From NCBI GenBank assembly GCA_964006375.1, contig OZ023266.1, forward strand, positions 67,299,403 to 67,363,402: a stretch of 64,000 nucleotides of DNA, in the 5' to 3' direction. Origin of the DNA: Tillus elongatus (Eukaryota > Arthropoda > Insecta > Coleoptera > Cleridae). The notes under the pieces are model-generated. The model ran no database searches and had not been told where the DNA came from. It worked only from the letters and a program-made list of their open reading frames with translations. Position numbers and translations under genes: made by a program. Of this stretch, positions 34,825 through 45,157 are shown in pieces (position 1 is the first letter of the stretch; each line of letters starts with the position of its first letter).

Positions 34825-35878
34825 ATGGTGTATTTTGTGGAAAAAAACAGTTGAAATAACTACTGTTTTTTTCAAAAACAATGACTGTATCAACCGTACC
34901 GCAAATTTGTCGACATCCGAACAGACATGTCAACAGAAAATACATTTTGGAGTTAGTTGCAAATATTTGAAAAAGTGGTTCAGTAGCCAACAAAACACGG
35001 GATCCTGAACGTGAATTTCCGGTTAGAAATGAGACTAGTGAGATTGAAGTTTTAGGACAAATTGCTGCAGACCCAACTTTGAGCGCGAGAAAATTGGCCA
35101 CTGTTTCAAACATCAAAAGAAGAACTATTCAGCGAATATTGAAGCATCATAAATTTCACCCGTATAAAATTCATCTTGTACAACAACTGAATGAAGATGA
35201 TTTTGATCGGCGGCTAGAGTTTTGTAAAGTTATGACTGCACGAATAGCTGATAACGGGAACTTTCTGTTCAATATATGTTTTTCAGACGAGTGTGCGTTT
35301 TTATTAAACTATACAGTCCATCGTCATAATTGTCGTTATTGGGCAGATAATAATCCAAGAAATTTTCACGAGTCCACACTCAAACTCCACAGATATTGAA
35401 TGTCTGGACTGGCATTTTTGGAGACTGTTTAATCGGATCAATTTTTCTTGATGGCAATTTGAGTGGCGAAACGTATTTGGAGTTACTAGAAGATATCGTT
35501 TACCCTCTACTAATTGACATTGTTGAAAATGATGATCGCTATCAAGAAAATCAATTATTGTTTCAACAATTTCCGCATTTTTCACGTGTTAGGGAGTTTT
35601 TTAAAAGAGAGTTTCCAGGACAATGGATTGGGCGTAGAGGTGCTATTGAGTGACCCCCTAGATCACCGGATTCAACACCTTTAGACTTATTTCTATGGGG
35701 CTATTTAAAGACTAGAATTTACGCAACAGAACCGGAGTCTGTGGAAGAATTACGACGACGCATTGTTGAAGAATGCCGTCTAATAACTCCACAAATGCTC
35801 CAGAATGTCAGAGCTCATTTTGAACAAAATTTGTACTTTTGTATGGAAGCTGGTGGTCAACAATTTGAACACTTTTAA
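34825..35878 (+). pseudogene. Mariner-like transposase (DD41D type), copy a
   Basis: ATG at 34825, stop at 35876-35878. Segments: TLSARKLATVSNIKRRTIQR, ILKHHKFHPYKIHLVQQLNE, FLFNICFSDECAFLLNYTVH (first D), CRYWADNNPRNFHE, LNVWTGIFGDCLIGSIFLDG, ETYLELLEDIVYPLL. After a deletion that removes the second-D box (QQ-FPHFS) come RRGAIE, PRSPDSTPLDLFLWGYLKTR and a QQFEHF end. Stops and frameshifts near 34850, 35395 and 35560 inactivate it. The sister copy keeps the second-D box (QQDGAPPHFS). Confidence 0.8.
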
Positions 35879-36302
35879 CTGAATAAACATTTTTGAACGT
35901 TTGGTTTTTTTAACAAAAAATTGACTAATTAGTGCATTTCTTATCACAATGAATGAAATACGTTCTTGCAACTGCAACTATGAATAATTTTTAAACCAGT
36001 TGATAAAACTTCAAAAAAATTAGTGTGCTAAATTCAGAAAAGAAAGAGCTTTCAAATGATGTAACACTCGACCCATGTTCCCTATTTAAAATATAAGGGT
36101 TGTTATCACTAAGGGGTTGATCTGACAAAGTTGAGTTTTATGTCAAAACACGTCCCTCTCAATATTAAAATTGACGTATTTTAGCGTTTCTTAAAAAAAA
36201 ATCTCTGGACGCGAATCGGTCTCTTTCGTTTTCAATGCGCCAGCCTGTATAGAATCTGAGATAAAACTAGGCACAATCCCACTTTTATATAAATAAAAAG
36301 TC

Positions 36303-36560
36303 TGGACGCAGCAATTGCATTATGGTAATGAATTTTGATCAAAACTAATAGCAAATATGTCTTTTTTTAATGAAAGCAGCCATCAAATTTGGTTACCCAT
36401 ATAGTAGAAACAGTGTACCATATATTTCATCAAAATAACTTTATTGTTTGGAAAAGGACAAAATTTTTCCGAAAATGAAGCTAAAATGTTTCCGAAAAAA
36501 CTGGTCCGATTTTCCTGGGCAACGAACCTCTTCCAGTTATTTACCCACCTACCAAAAGAT
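36303..36560 (+). mobile_element. Family T left-half fragment, divergent subfamily
   Basis: GGACGCAGCAATTGCATTATGG at the start, then AAAGCAGCCATCAAATTTGG and CTGGTCCGATTTTCCTGGGC near 36500. The first 120 bp match the arms of the inverted element at 63339-63651 better than the common subfamily. Confidence 0.55.
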
Positions 36561-36872
36561 AATTAATCACAAAAACCTTTACGAAGAAACTTAAAAAAAT
36601 AGTAATGAAAATTTGCAAACAATTTTTTCACGAAAATCCGAAATCATTTTTTTTAATCATAACTTATTAAGCATTTATCATTAATGTCCAAAGTTTAACA
36701 AAAAAATCTTACAGAAAATGATATCTACGGAAGCACAAAAAAATGTCTGCGAAAACTGGCAAGATATTTTTTTACACAAAATTTTGCTAAAAGAATACAA
36801 AAAATTCAAATCATATATCTACTCTCGATTATCCGGGATAATGGGATCGGCAACACGGATAACTGAAAACAT
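36561..36872. other. No recognised feature
   Basis: AT-rich DNA between two family T left halves; it may be diverged family T. Confidence 0.4.
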
Positions 36873-37184
36873 TTCGGGACGCAGCAAGTCCGTTATGGTA
36901 GCGAATTTTCATTAAATGTTTCAAATTTGCATAACTCAATTTTCTATAAACCTAGCAAGTTGAGTTTTGGTACGTAGTACGGTATTCACGAGGGCAACAT
37001 ACCCACCAAATTTTGTCAAAATGATCCTCTTTTTTTTATACAATTTTTTTTTTGGAAAATTATAATTTTTTTTAGAAACACTGGTCCAATAGGGCTGGCT
37101 AACGAACTCATCCAAGCCATTAATAAAAGAAAGATTCTTGCCGAGTTTCATTAAAATCGGTTAATAACTTTTTGAGTTATCGTG

Positions 37185-37276
<92 letters not shown>
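36873..37276 (+). mobile_element. Family T left half with TA core
   Basis: GGGACGCAGCAAGTCCGTTAT, AACTCAATTTTCTATAAACC, CTGGTCCAATAGGGCTGGC, AACGAACTCATCCAAGCC, then (TA)n at 37189-37276. The expected right half is absent; different sequence with a hammerhead-like motif follows. Confidence 0.65.
37189..37276. repeat. (TA)n microsatellite
   Basis: About 88 bp of TA forming the junction between family T left half and unrelated sequence. Confidence 0.98.
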
Positions 37277-37281
<5 letters not shown>

Positions 37282-37311
37282 CATACTTAGTTCTCGGGTT
37301 AAACCGCGTCC

Positions 37312-37365
37312 AGAATTTATGAAAACTCGACGTTTCGGCCCCTGTTTTGGAGCCATTTTCAAGAG
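37312..37365 (-). ncRNA. Hammerhead-like hairpin, degenerate
   Basis: Minus strand: CTCTTGAAAATGGCTCC, AAAACA, GGGGCCGAAACGTCGAG. A 6-bp stem (GGCTCC with GGGGCC, one G-T pair) is followed by GAAAC, GTC and a GAG that can pair with the CTC before the core. The expected CTGANGA reads CTTGAAAA, so the active site is not intact. It could be a Penelope-lineage end. Confidence 0.3.
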
Positions 37366-37647
37366 GTAAAGGACGTAAAGGACACTCTAAGGCCTCAATC
37401 TGCCTACTCATTAGAGCGGTGGACAAAGGTGGGTTGGGTTGGTTTCAAGAGGTGGACAATAATCTACTGCTGCTCTGTGCACTATTACTTTAGGACGAGG
37501 CTAGGGTGATGCATTTTATAGGTAATGATACTATGCACGTAGGAAAAGATCGTCTGACGAAACGCTAAAAGTACGAAAGATTTGGACAATCGCAAACCAT
37601 TCCGAAGTGGAGAAAATGGACTGATATTCACATATATCTTGTAGCAA
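37366..37647. other. No recognised feature
   Basis: Contains GTCTGACGAAACGCTAAAAG (37551-37570), which resembles part of a hammerhead without stem II. Otherwise unremarkable. Confidence 0.35.
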
Positions 37648-37940
37648 CCTCGGTGATCCCCTGGTAAGAAGTACCTCTGAAACCAAGGGTCCTGGCATTC
37701 GGTTCTGGCGTCATTTTATTTTCAGTACATACGGTGAAATTAATATCGCCTGGGGTTCTAACATTGTTGGGTGTGTGTAAAACCGTTGCTCCCGTGTACC
37801 ATTCGATGTTGGGCGCGTATATCCGTCCCTCCCATACATAAATGAAGGTATTGGGGATAATATCCAGGGTGGTGAAGTGAAACTGCTCACTGGCGTCGGT
37901 GATTGTCCATAGTCATGGAAATAGACCGACACTAAATAAA
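37648..37940 (+). mobile_element. tRNA-derived SINE (family S1), copy 2, diverged
   Basis: Head AACCTCGGTGATCCCCTGGTA, then AGAAGTACCTCTGAAACC. The B box is damaged (CATTCGGTTCTGGC). Body landmarks: TTTTCAGTACATACGGTG, GTAAAACCGTTGCTCCCGTG, TCGATGTTGGGCGCG, AACTGCTCACTGGCGTCGGTG, CATGGAAATAGACCG. More diverged than copies at 6083 and 55092. Confidence 0.7.
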
Positions 37941-39334
37941 CTAGATACGAGACAATATCTCCTCTAACAAGAGAAATGAGCTAAACCGTATTATGCCGCT
38001 GCATTATATTTTATAGGAAAATCATGAAAAACAAAAGTTTATACCGCAAGTTTCACCACACGATAGCAATCATTATAAATCGTTTAGATGAGAGTCCATA
38101 GGAAGGTGTCAATAACTCAGATTGGATTTATTATATGGCTCTATCGTAAAATGCATATTAACATGACTATTATAAGCCGGTCACGTGTCTAATATAAACA
38201 TAGTCACAATGCCTTTATTGTACCAGCGGATAATAATCTAATGTTGTTCGCATCACAACCCCTAGAATGGCCTCACTATCGACATAGATATCGAGCAGTG
38301 CACAGGGGGTGATTCACCCTACAATTATACGCCGAGTTTGAGTCATTTTGTTTCCCAGATTTCTTTCATTCGTGAAGTAGAAATTGTCTCTTCCTGCTTT
38401 ATTGATCGTTAAATGTGATTCTCTCCTACTGGAATGAATGTTGATTATAGTCCATTAGCTTCAGCTCCTGGGATTGATTCTGTGACTTGCGGGCCTAATT
38501 TTGGGACATTAACGTAGACCAAAGGGCTTACGTTTGGCTGGACATATTGCAGTTTTATTGGATTGACTATGATGTTATAAATTCTCTTGCCTGCTTATGT
38601 TGTCCTGGCACTATTGGTATTGTTGCATAAACTTCGACGGGTTAAATTTAACCAAAAGTCTGTTTTACAATGTAAATAAAGAAACATTTTGATTGGGAGA
38701 ACTGAAGAACTAATATCGTCCATGTCATTACTTTTTATTGGCAAACTCTGGGAGAAATCTTAATACTTTCAGGCGATGGTAAGGAATTATCATAATTACA
38801 GTCTACAGGCGATGTCGCCTTGTCAACGCAACCATGACTCTGTCGCCAACAGCTCTTTTTATTTTATTGTAGCTTCTGCACTTCGTTCAGGTTTTCCAGA
38901 AGCTTCCCTCTTAGTCTAAACCACTCAACACTCAAAGCGATGCCTGCGAAAATTGGGTCCTTTTTAAATTTGATGTTGAAAGCGTTTGCTAGCACGATCC
39001 AAATCCTAGTAGTTTTAAAAATTTCGTTTGACAGCAGGATTGACTGGAAATCAGTTGCTTATGAAAAAACTATTAATTGTGGGCATTATTATATTACATT
39101 TCTCATCTGCATAGGTCGAAAATCCTCATTAAAAGAACTCAATTACAAACGGCATGTTTCCAAAAGAGACTCGTTCAAGCTATTATCTGAAAATGCTAGT
39201 AGCTAAGGTAATGAAACGTATGATCTTAGTTACGAGCATTTTCAGATGAGAGCTTAAATGAATATCACTTCTAAATATACATAACTAACACTCAATGAAA
39301 CGCTTCTGATCCAGGCAATAATTTAAAAAAAAAT
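37941..39334. other. No recognised feature
   Basis: The 88-aa ORF at 38940-39206 has no recognisable motif. No repeat landmarks seen. Confidence 0.45.
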
Positions 39335-40478
39335 TAAATCCCTAAGCGTTTCGGCTAACTAATAGCCATCTTCAGGGGTAAATCTAAAAATACAACAAAA
39401 AAGGCCTGCCAGAAAACGTTTTTTTTTTTTCTTCTGGTAGGCAATCGTGCCGGTTGAAGCAGAATGATATCAAGACAAACAATACAGAAATCGTCAAGGT
39501 TAAAATCTAAAGTCAAACATTAAACAGGTTAAAGGTTACAGTAAAAGCCAAGAAAGCTATAATAAACACTAAAAGACTACAAACATGCACTCAAAGGGCG
39601 TTAAAAAGTATCGGAATAAACTTAAACAAGTTAATGACAAAATGTAAAAGTCATTTGCGAAAATTAAAGAAGCTGTGGAGTTAACTGACAGAGCAGAACG
39701 TAACAGGAGGCTACACAGTCAAGCAGAAACCCCATGATAACTCTTAATCGGTGCAAAAAATTCGTAAAGTGAACCTAGCAACAAAATGGCACCTGTACTT
39801 ACTTTGCAATTCTTGAAAATTGAAGTCAAAACTATACGAAAGGTTTACTAAGTTGGAATTTTCATCTATTATAACAGAGGTCCAACAACATCGCACCCGA
39901 ATGTACCAGAAATCGATTCACAATATAACCCAATCAATATAAATTTAATCACGAAACAGGATCAAAAGTCGACCACTTATGAAAATTCTTGAGAGCGGGT
40001 GGCGCTGTCGCGACGGCAAAACAGCGAACCAAAAACAAATGAGAGAAATAAGAGATATGTCAAAGACAAAATGGGCAAGGGGAGGGGAGCCACAGAACAG
40101 CCATCTTCGTATCCATCATAACTCTGGCCACAGAAAATTCATAGAGTTCAGTAGCGCTAGTTCACTAGATGATTGTACAATTAAGGAAAGTTCGTTATGT
40201 CGGTGTTGGATAGTTATAAGAAATGTGATGGCAAGACAGGTGGTCGGTTTGAGTGGGTTTTTTATAAATGTCGAAAATGATGGAACGTACTCCCCTTCAG
40301 CTTCAAATAGAGGAAACTTATGGATGAACCAACTTCTAACTCCATAGTGAAATTGATGTTGAGGTGTATGTTCTTAAGCCAACTCAGGAACAGGTGGAGC
40401 TGTTCTATGGTACCCGACCAAACCACAAGTATGATGTATCTAAATTTATCACACACGACGAAGAGTTTGACACATTCC
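39335..40478 (-). pseudogene. Penelope-like element remnant with RT palm segment
   Basis: Minus strand 40455-40270 reads KFRYIILVVWSGTIEQLHLF, LSWLKNIHLNINFTMELEVG and SSISFLYLKLK. This is the catalytic-aspartate region (YVDD decayed to YIIL) and following block typical of Penelope-like RTs. After frame breaks, HFDIYKKPTQTDHLSCHHIS-like residues follow. The 3' side ends near a hammerhead-like motif on the same strand (39385-39337). No GIY-YIG motif was seen between, so that region is deleted or too decayed. Confidence 0.6.
39337..39385 (-). ncRNA. Hammerhead-like motif at end of Penelope remnant
   Basis: Minus strand: ACCC-CTGAAGA-T-GGCTA-TTAGT-TAGCC-GAAAC-GCTTA-GGGA. Core CTGANGA and GAAAC are present, stem II is a perfect 5-bp hairpin, and CCC can pair with GGG as stem I. 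Helix III and the cleavage triplet (TTA in place of GTC) are not convincing. Confidence 0.4.
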
Positions 40479-40479
40479 A

Positions 40480-42050
40480 GTAGGTGTAAATATGCGAACC
40501 AATCCGGTGCAAAACTCAACTATTATAAATCACAAGGTTTCTCGACTGGAAAGTGGTCAGGCAGGCTAAATAAACGGCTTAATTACACGTGGGCCCCAGA
40601 AAACATCCAGGTTCTTCGGAAAATTTCTTAAATAACATAAATCGAGATACTCAAATAGCTTACGCAGTCTTAAAAAAAAATCAATCCATGCACTTTCAAG
40701 GTGGAAAGTCACACCAAAGCTAATTCTTGGTTGTCAAAAATTGTAATCAACCGTTTCATCGCACCAACATTCTGGTATCACATGCAAGTGTTGCCCTTCA
40801 ATAAACGTCAGGTTGATGATCTACAAAAACAACTGCTGGCATATGTATGGAATGGAAAACACTGGACATCTCAACTGCATATCTGCATTCCTCCAGATAA
40901 CGGAAGGCTGCGATTGGTTCACTTCGCGTAAAACATTCGTTGCGGCAGACTGTGGCTAGGGCATAAGACAATTTACAGTCCCAATAATAAATGGGTCATA
41001 TTAGTGCGAGATATGTTGAGAAAAGAAACTAGGCGCAATGCATCATGTTTTTATAAGAGCCTGTCCCAACTACAGACACAAAACTTCTTCCAAAAACATC
41101 AGTTCCGCCTCTATTTAATTCCAGATGGTTTTCTCTAAGGTTCAAACCCGTTGATGATTTTGAATGAGCTGAAACAACTGCTTTCTAGATCTTCAACCAC
41201 CACTATCACAGAAGTGGTAAACCATTGTAACATGATTTTGGACCACTTTACTTTAAACTTTCAAGATTCGGCTCTGGATTTCAGTCAACACCAAATCACA
41301 ATTTTCTTGAAATCCGATGATAAAAGAATCGAGCTGAAAGATAATAAAAAGAACCTTGTTCAGAAAACTCTCACGAAAATATTTTTAATCAAAGTAATAC
41401 AACACAGGGCAGCTGGAATATTGAAGTAGAGTGGAGGTCTTATTTTGTTAGACAAATATTAGGACATGACGTCGTGGTAGCCTGGCGTTTTGCAAAGGAT
41501 ATTATAATATTTTTTAATCAAGGTAATACAACGCAGGGCAGCTGGATAAGTGAAGTACAATGGAGGTCTTATTTTGTTAGACGAACAATTAGGACATAGC
41601 ATCGTGATAGCCTGGCGTTTTGCAAAGAATCGACTTGCAGATGCGGTCTATCTCAAACATGTTGGTATAAGAGACCCAGATCAATGCCCATGGTGCGCAG
41701 CGAGAGGTGACGCCTGGCACGTGATCCTCACATACGAAAAACAAAAAGTATATGGGAACTAGGAGGACAATTAGTCATAAAACTGTTACTTCACCAACAC
41801 ATTTCAACGGAAGTCACCTACTGTGGCTACGGCGGAATACACCAGAAGCCAATTTGGAAAATTACCCCATAACGCTATCAAAAAGTACAATCTACAACCA
41901 TTTTATATCATACCACAAGGGCGAACGAATTTTTATCAATTATCAATGTTCTTATCTCGGAAGACTCAAATCAAGAGTACACTTGGAATCTTGGCAACGG
42001 AAACATATCTCATTTTGAAGAGGTATGGTGTCCAAAAACAGTGAGGTATA
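40480..42050 (+). pseudogene. L1/Tx1-like LINE ORF2 C-terminal remnant
   Basis: Plus-strand pieces: SRCKYANQSGAKLNYYKSQG and FSTGKWSGRLN, LAYAVLKKK (with frame change), HTKANSWLSKIVINRFIAPT and FWYHMQVLPFNKRQVDDLQK, QLLAYVWNGKHWTSQLHICI, RLRLVHFA. The WYHMQVL...LLAYVWNGKHW block is characteristic of the region downstream of the RT in Tx1-like elements. Later frames carry IRDPDQCPWCAARGDAWHVI, a zinc-knuckle-like end. The catalytic RT is missing, and stops and a 129-bp duplication are present. Confidence 0.65.
41382..41630 (+). repeat. Tandem duplication of about 129 bp in the Tx1-like remnant
   Basis: TTTTTAATCAAAGTAATACA at 41382 recurs as TTTTTAATCAAGGTAATACA at 41511. Both units continue through GCAGCTGGA, TGGAGGTCTTATTTTGTTAG and GCCTGGCGTTTTGCAAAG. 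Confidence 0.85.
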
Positions 42051-42604
42051 AGATCGATGAAAAATATCTAATTTTTTTCACAGAATTTGAATGTGTAACT
42101 ATTTGGAAGACAAAAACTGATTGTATTTAGTGTGGAACCTTCTTTTTGCTCAAACATTGTCACTCCAAGTAATATTGTATATAGTTATGTGCAAATATCG
42201 TGTATGTGAATTTGTACGTATTTGTATTTCAAGTAGATATAAGTTATTTATTATAATTCTTACTATGAGTTGTATTGATTACATGACAGTTTTGATAAAT
42301 AATAACACATGTACAAACGTACACGCGCGTACATACCCACGTACACGCACACGAACACGGAATGCGATTTGTCGTCATAAGAAACACACATCCACCAATT
42401 TTGTTGTTTTGTCAAAAAAATTCTTAAATTGCAGAAAACCAATTTAAAATTTTGACACATATGGACATCAGAAATTCACTGTATTGAGTTAATTAAGGGA
42501 CCTTATATGAGCACGTGCTAAAAGTAAAAGTAAAAAATATTATAATAAATCATCTAAAAATGTCAAATATTGTTGTAGTAATTTTAAATAATAATCAGAT
42601 CGTT
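42051..42604. other. No recognised feature
   Basis: The 108-aa ORF at 42121-42447 includes a threonine/arginine-rich run from ACGTACACGCACACG-type simple sequence and is not a convincing gene. Confidence 0.4.
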
Positions 42605-42680
42605 AGGCATAGGGTGCTATGCTCCAGCATGCAGAGTGAGAACTCTCGGGTTCGATTTCCGCTTTGTCTGGCAAATTCGT
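42605..42680 (+). mobile_element. tRNA-like head, possible SINE fragment
   Basis: GGCATAGGGTGCTATGC and CTCGGGTTCGATTTCC (42645-42660) have the spacing and form of pol III A and B boxes, but the sequence does not fold into a clean cloverleaf by eye and the body is unlike the other SINEs here. Confidence 0.35.
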
Positions 42681-42770
42681 AAAAGATAAAAAAATATGGG
42701 AAATAATTGTAGTAACGCCGTGAGATACCGCAGCTTTTAAAAAATCAGATGGTAGGTAAGTAACAGTGGT

Positions 42771-42782
42771 AATATTAATATG
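42771..42782 (+). repeat. Target-site duplication, left copy
   Basis: AATATTAATATG, repeated exactly at 43866-43877. It bounds the truncated LINE at 42783-43865. Confidence 0.85.
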
Positions 42783-43865
42783 ATGGTAGACTGAAGATCA
42801 ACCCGCGTTTCACGGGCCATTGCAAACGGAGATCGTGAAGGAGCCCATGCGTGAAATGAGGTAAGACTTCGCGAGCCCGAGAATCTGCAGAGTTGTTTAA
42901 CTTTACAGTGGAAATCCCAACCTAGGGCATACCACGGGACGCGCTCATCTGGTTCACGGACGGATCCGGCGGGGAGAGTGGGACGGGGGCAGGTATCTAC
43001 TCGGCAGGACCGAGAGTAAGTCATAGTATTTCTCTCGGAGCCCATGCAACGGTGTTTCAGGCCGAAATGTACGCCATCCTGCACTATGTGCGGGAGAACA
43101 AGAGGAGGGGCTACACCAACAAACATATCCTCATAGCCACAGACAACCAGACAGCCCTTAAGGCACTAAGTAGCCCAAGGGTAATATCCTGGCTGCTAAG
43201 TGAGTGCCGAGACGAGACGAGCGACCTGGCTGGGCAGAATGAGGTGACCCTCATCTGGGTGCCGGGTCACTCGAGGGTCAAAGGCAAAGAAGAAGCTGAC
43301 AGTCTCGCAAAGAGAGGGTCAGCAGAACCATTTATGGGACCAAAATCGGCTCTGGGCGTGACAAAGAGCTCTGCCAGGAGAGCCATTAAGTTCTGGGTCA
43401 GAAACCAACCCAAGGTGTACTGGGCAGACTGTCCAGGGATCAGACATGGAAAGTCAATAATTGACAAACCCAGCTCAAAGAGAGCTATGGAGCTGCTAAA
43501 TCTTAGCAGGGGACAGCTCAGAAACACAACAGGGCTCTTGACGGGACACATGGCCGTCAAGAAACACCTGCATAAAATGGGGTGGTTAGAAGGTGACCTC
43601 GCATACAGACTCTGCGGCGAGGGGGAGGAATCAGCCCAGCACGTCTTGTGCGAGTGTAAAGCTCTAACAGCAAAAGACAACTGTTCTACGTTCAGTCTAG
43701 ACCGGAGACAGAGCAATATAAAACTTCACCCTACAAATCGCTGTGCAGACTAGTTCAAGGCACAGTGATTTTGGAATGGGTGGAGTAAGACTAAGGGTAT
43801 GCAGAATCAACCAAAGTTTGCAGTGCTATCGGGGCGGCAAGGCCGCAAACGAGCCCTGCGGGAAA
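42783..43865 (+). mobile_element. 5'-truncated copy of the 19.5-24 kb LINE
   Basis: 1083 bp closely matching 22972-24082, from ATGGTAGACTGAAGATCAAC to the 3' UTR end (GGCAAGGCCGCAAACGAGCC). Perfect 12-bp duplications flank it. The tail is only a few A. Compared with the complete copy it has a net deletion of about 28 bp near 42920 and a few small indels. 5' truncation is the usual outcome of target-primed reverse transcription. Confidence 0.88.
42955..43753 (+). pseudogene. RNase H and zinc-motif part of LINE ORF2
   Basis: The frame keeps FTDGSGG, QAEMYAILH, TDNQTALKAL, GHSRVKGKEEADSLAKRG and CGEGEESAQHVLCEC. It then shifts frame near 43670 and ends at TAG 43751-43753 where the complete copy ends GTVILEWVE. 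There is no RT or endonuclease, so it is not functional as a LINE protein. Confidence 0.85.
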
Positions 43866-43877
43866 AATATTAATATG
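43866..43877 (+). repeat. Target-site duplication, right copy
   Basis: AATATTAATATG, identical to 42771-42782. Confidence 0.85.
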
Positions 43878-43969
43878 CCAGGTATAATAAAGTATATACA
43901 ATTAAGTGCCTTCAAAACCGATCGGAATAACAACTAGTAAATAAGCCTAGTTAATCATTTCATGTAATA

Positions 43970-45155
43970 CGAGGGTCGATCAATAAATACCCGTGTTTGA
44001 AGACAACGGAGTTGCTGAGAGAAGTTGGCATTAGCGTCATCTGTCAAACGATACCATACTAAATTTCAGACTGGTTCATTGGTTAGTTTTTATTTGGCAG
44101 CCAGTTGTATCAGACGTGTTTCGTGTTTGTTGATAAAATGGAAAAGGTCCAATAATGATTCGTAATTTTGGATGGAAAAACATGCCAAGGAATAAAAGTA
44201 AAATGGGATACTATGATGACCCTTCACTATTTAGGACAACTGTGAGATATTGGTTGAAGGAATTTAATCGTGGTCGTACCTCTGCTTTTGATGATAAGCG
44301 GCCAGGCCGCCCGGCAGACGTGGTTCCCCAGGAAATTGTTAAAAAGCTTCACGACATAACTCTCGCTGATCGCCGAACTAAAGTGGGTGAAGTAGCAGAG
44401 GCCGTAGGCGTGTCGTACGGAACGGAAATCAATATTTCACATGATAAATTAAGTATGAGAAAGGAGTCAGCTCGATGGGTGCAGCGATTGTGCGGTTGTC
44501 AATGTCGAAGCAGTTACTCATTAAGCTAAATTCGCAGGATGAAACCTAGACACATTATTATACGCCAGACACCAAGGACAGTCCAAACAATATATTTTTC
44601 CGGGTGAATCTGCTCCGAAGAAGGCAAAGACGGGACGAAAGGTCACAGCCACTATTTTTGGGATTAAAGGGAATAATCCTCATGGACTTTTTGCAGAAAG
44701 GAAGAACGAACACGGGGCAGTAGTATAGTGAATTGCGCAGATTCCATAAGAAATTAAACAAGACACGGCCCCATTTGGGAGAAGAAAAAAGTGCCGTTTC
44801 ACCACGATAACGCACCAGCACATTCATCTGGAATTGTCGCCGTCAAATTGCATTAACTCTGCTACGAATTGCTGCCGCACCCACCGTACTCACCCGACCT
44901 GGCTCACGGCGAGTAATTTTCTGTTACTCAACATGAAGACATAGCTCGGGGGGAAAATCAGCTCAAACGAGGAAGTTATCGCAGACAGAAGCGTCTTTTG
45001 AAGAGTTTGCAAATGGAATTTCTTAGAGGAGTTAAAGAAATAGCAGAAACGTTAGGAAAAGTATATAGACCTAAAAGGAGATTACGATGAAAAATAGTAA
45101 AAAATTTTTTAGAAAACTTGCGTCTTCTACAAGGTTATTTATTAATCGACGCTCG
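43970..45155 (+). mobile_element. Classical mariner element, 1186 bp
   Basis: Left end CGAGGGTCGATCAATAAATA and inverted right end CGAGCGTCGATTAATAAATA form TIRs of about 25 bp, each bordered by TA (43968-43969, 45156-45157). The size is close to the usual 1.3 kb. The transposase inside is dead. Confidence 0.88.
44138..45090 (+). pseudogene. mariner transposase, many breaks
   Basis: After MEKVQ the frame is broken. Then GYYDDPSLFRTTVRYWLKEF and NRGRTSAFDDKRPGRP (helix-turn-helix and GRPR-like linker), VKKLHDITLADRRTKVGEVA, EAVGVSYGTEINI, DKLSMRKESARWVQRL, SKQYIFPGESAPKKAKTGRK, HDNAPAHSS (second D) and LLPHPPYSPDLAHG follow. The residue normally carrying the third catalytic aspartate after SPDLxP is lost. 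Stops and frameshifts are scattered throughout. Confidence 0.8.
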
Positions 45156-45157
45156 TA

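Larger units (their letters stand above)
34362..36247 (+). mobile_element. Long-TIR mariner-like element 2, copy a
   Basis: About 1.89 kb. The right end, read inward, is CAGGCTGGCGCATTGAAAAC with TA after 36247. The left end is degenerate but regains identity at CACATTGAAAACGAAACAG (34370). TIR similarity extends about 350 bp inward on each side. A hairpin lies at 34654-34759. Sister copy at 56284-58216. Confidence 0.8.

Noticed and set aside
37540..37580. Fourth hammerhead (GTCTGACGAAACGCTAAAAG)
   Set aside because: CTGA is followed at once by CGAAAC with no stem II and no evident stem I partner; kept only as a remark.
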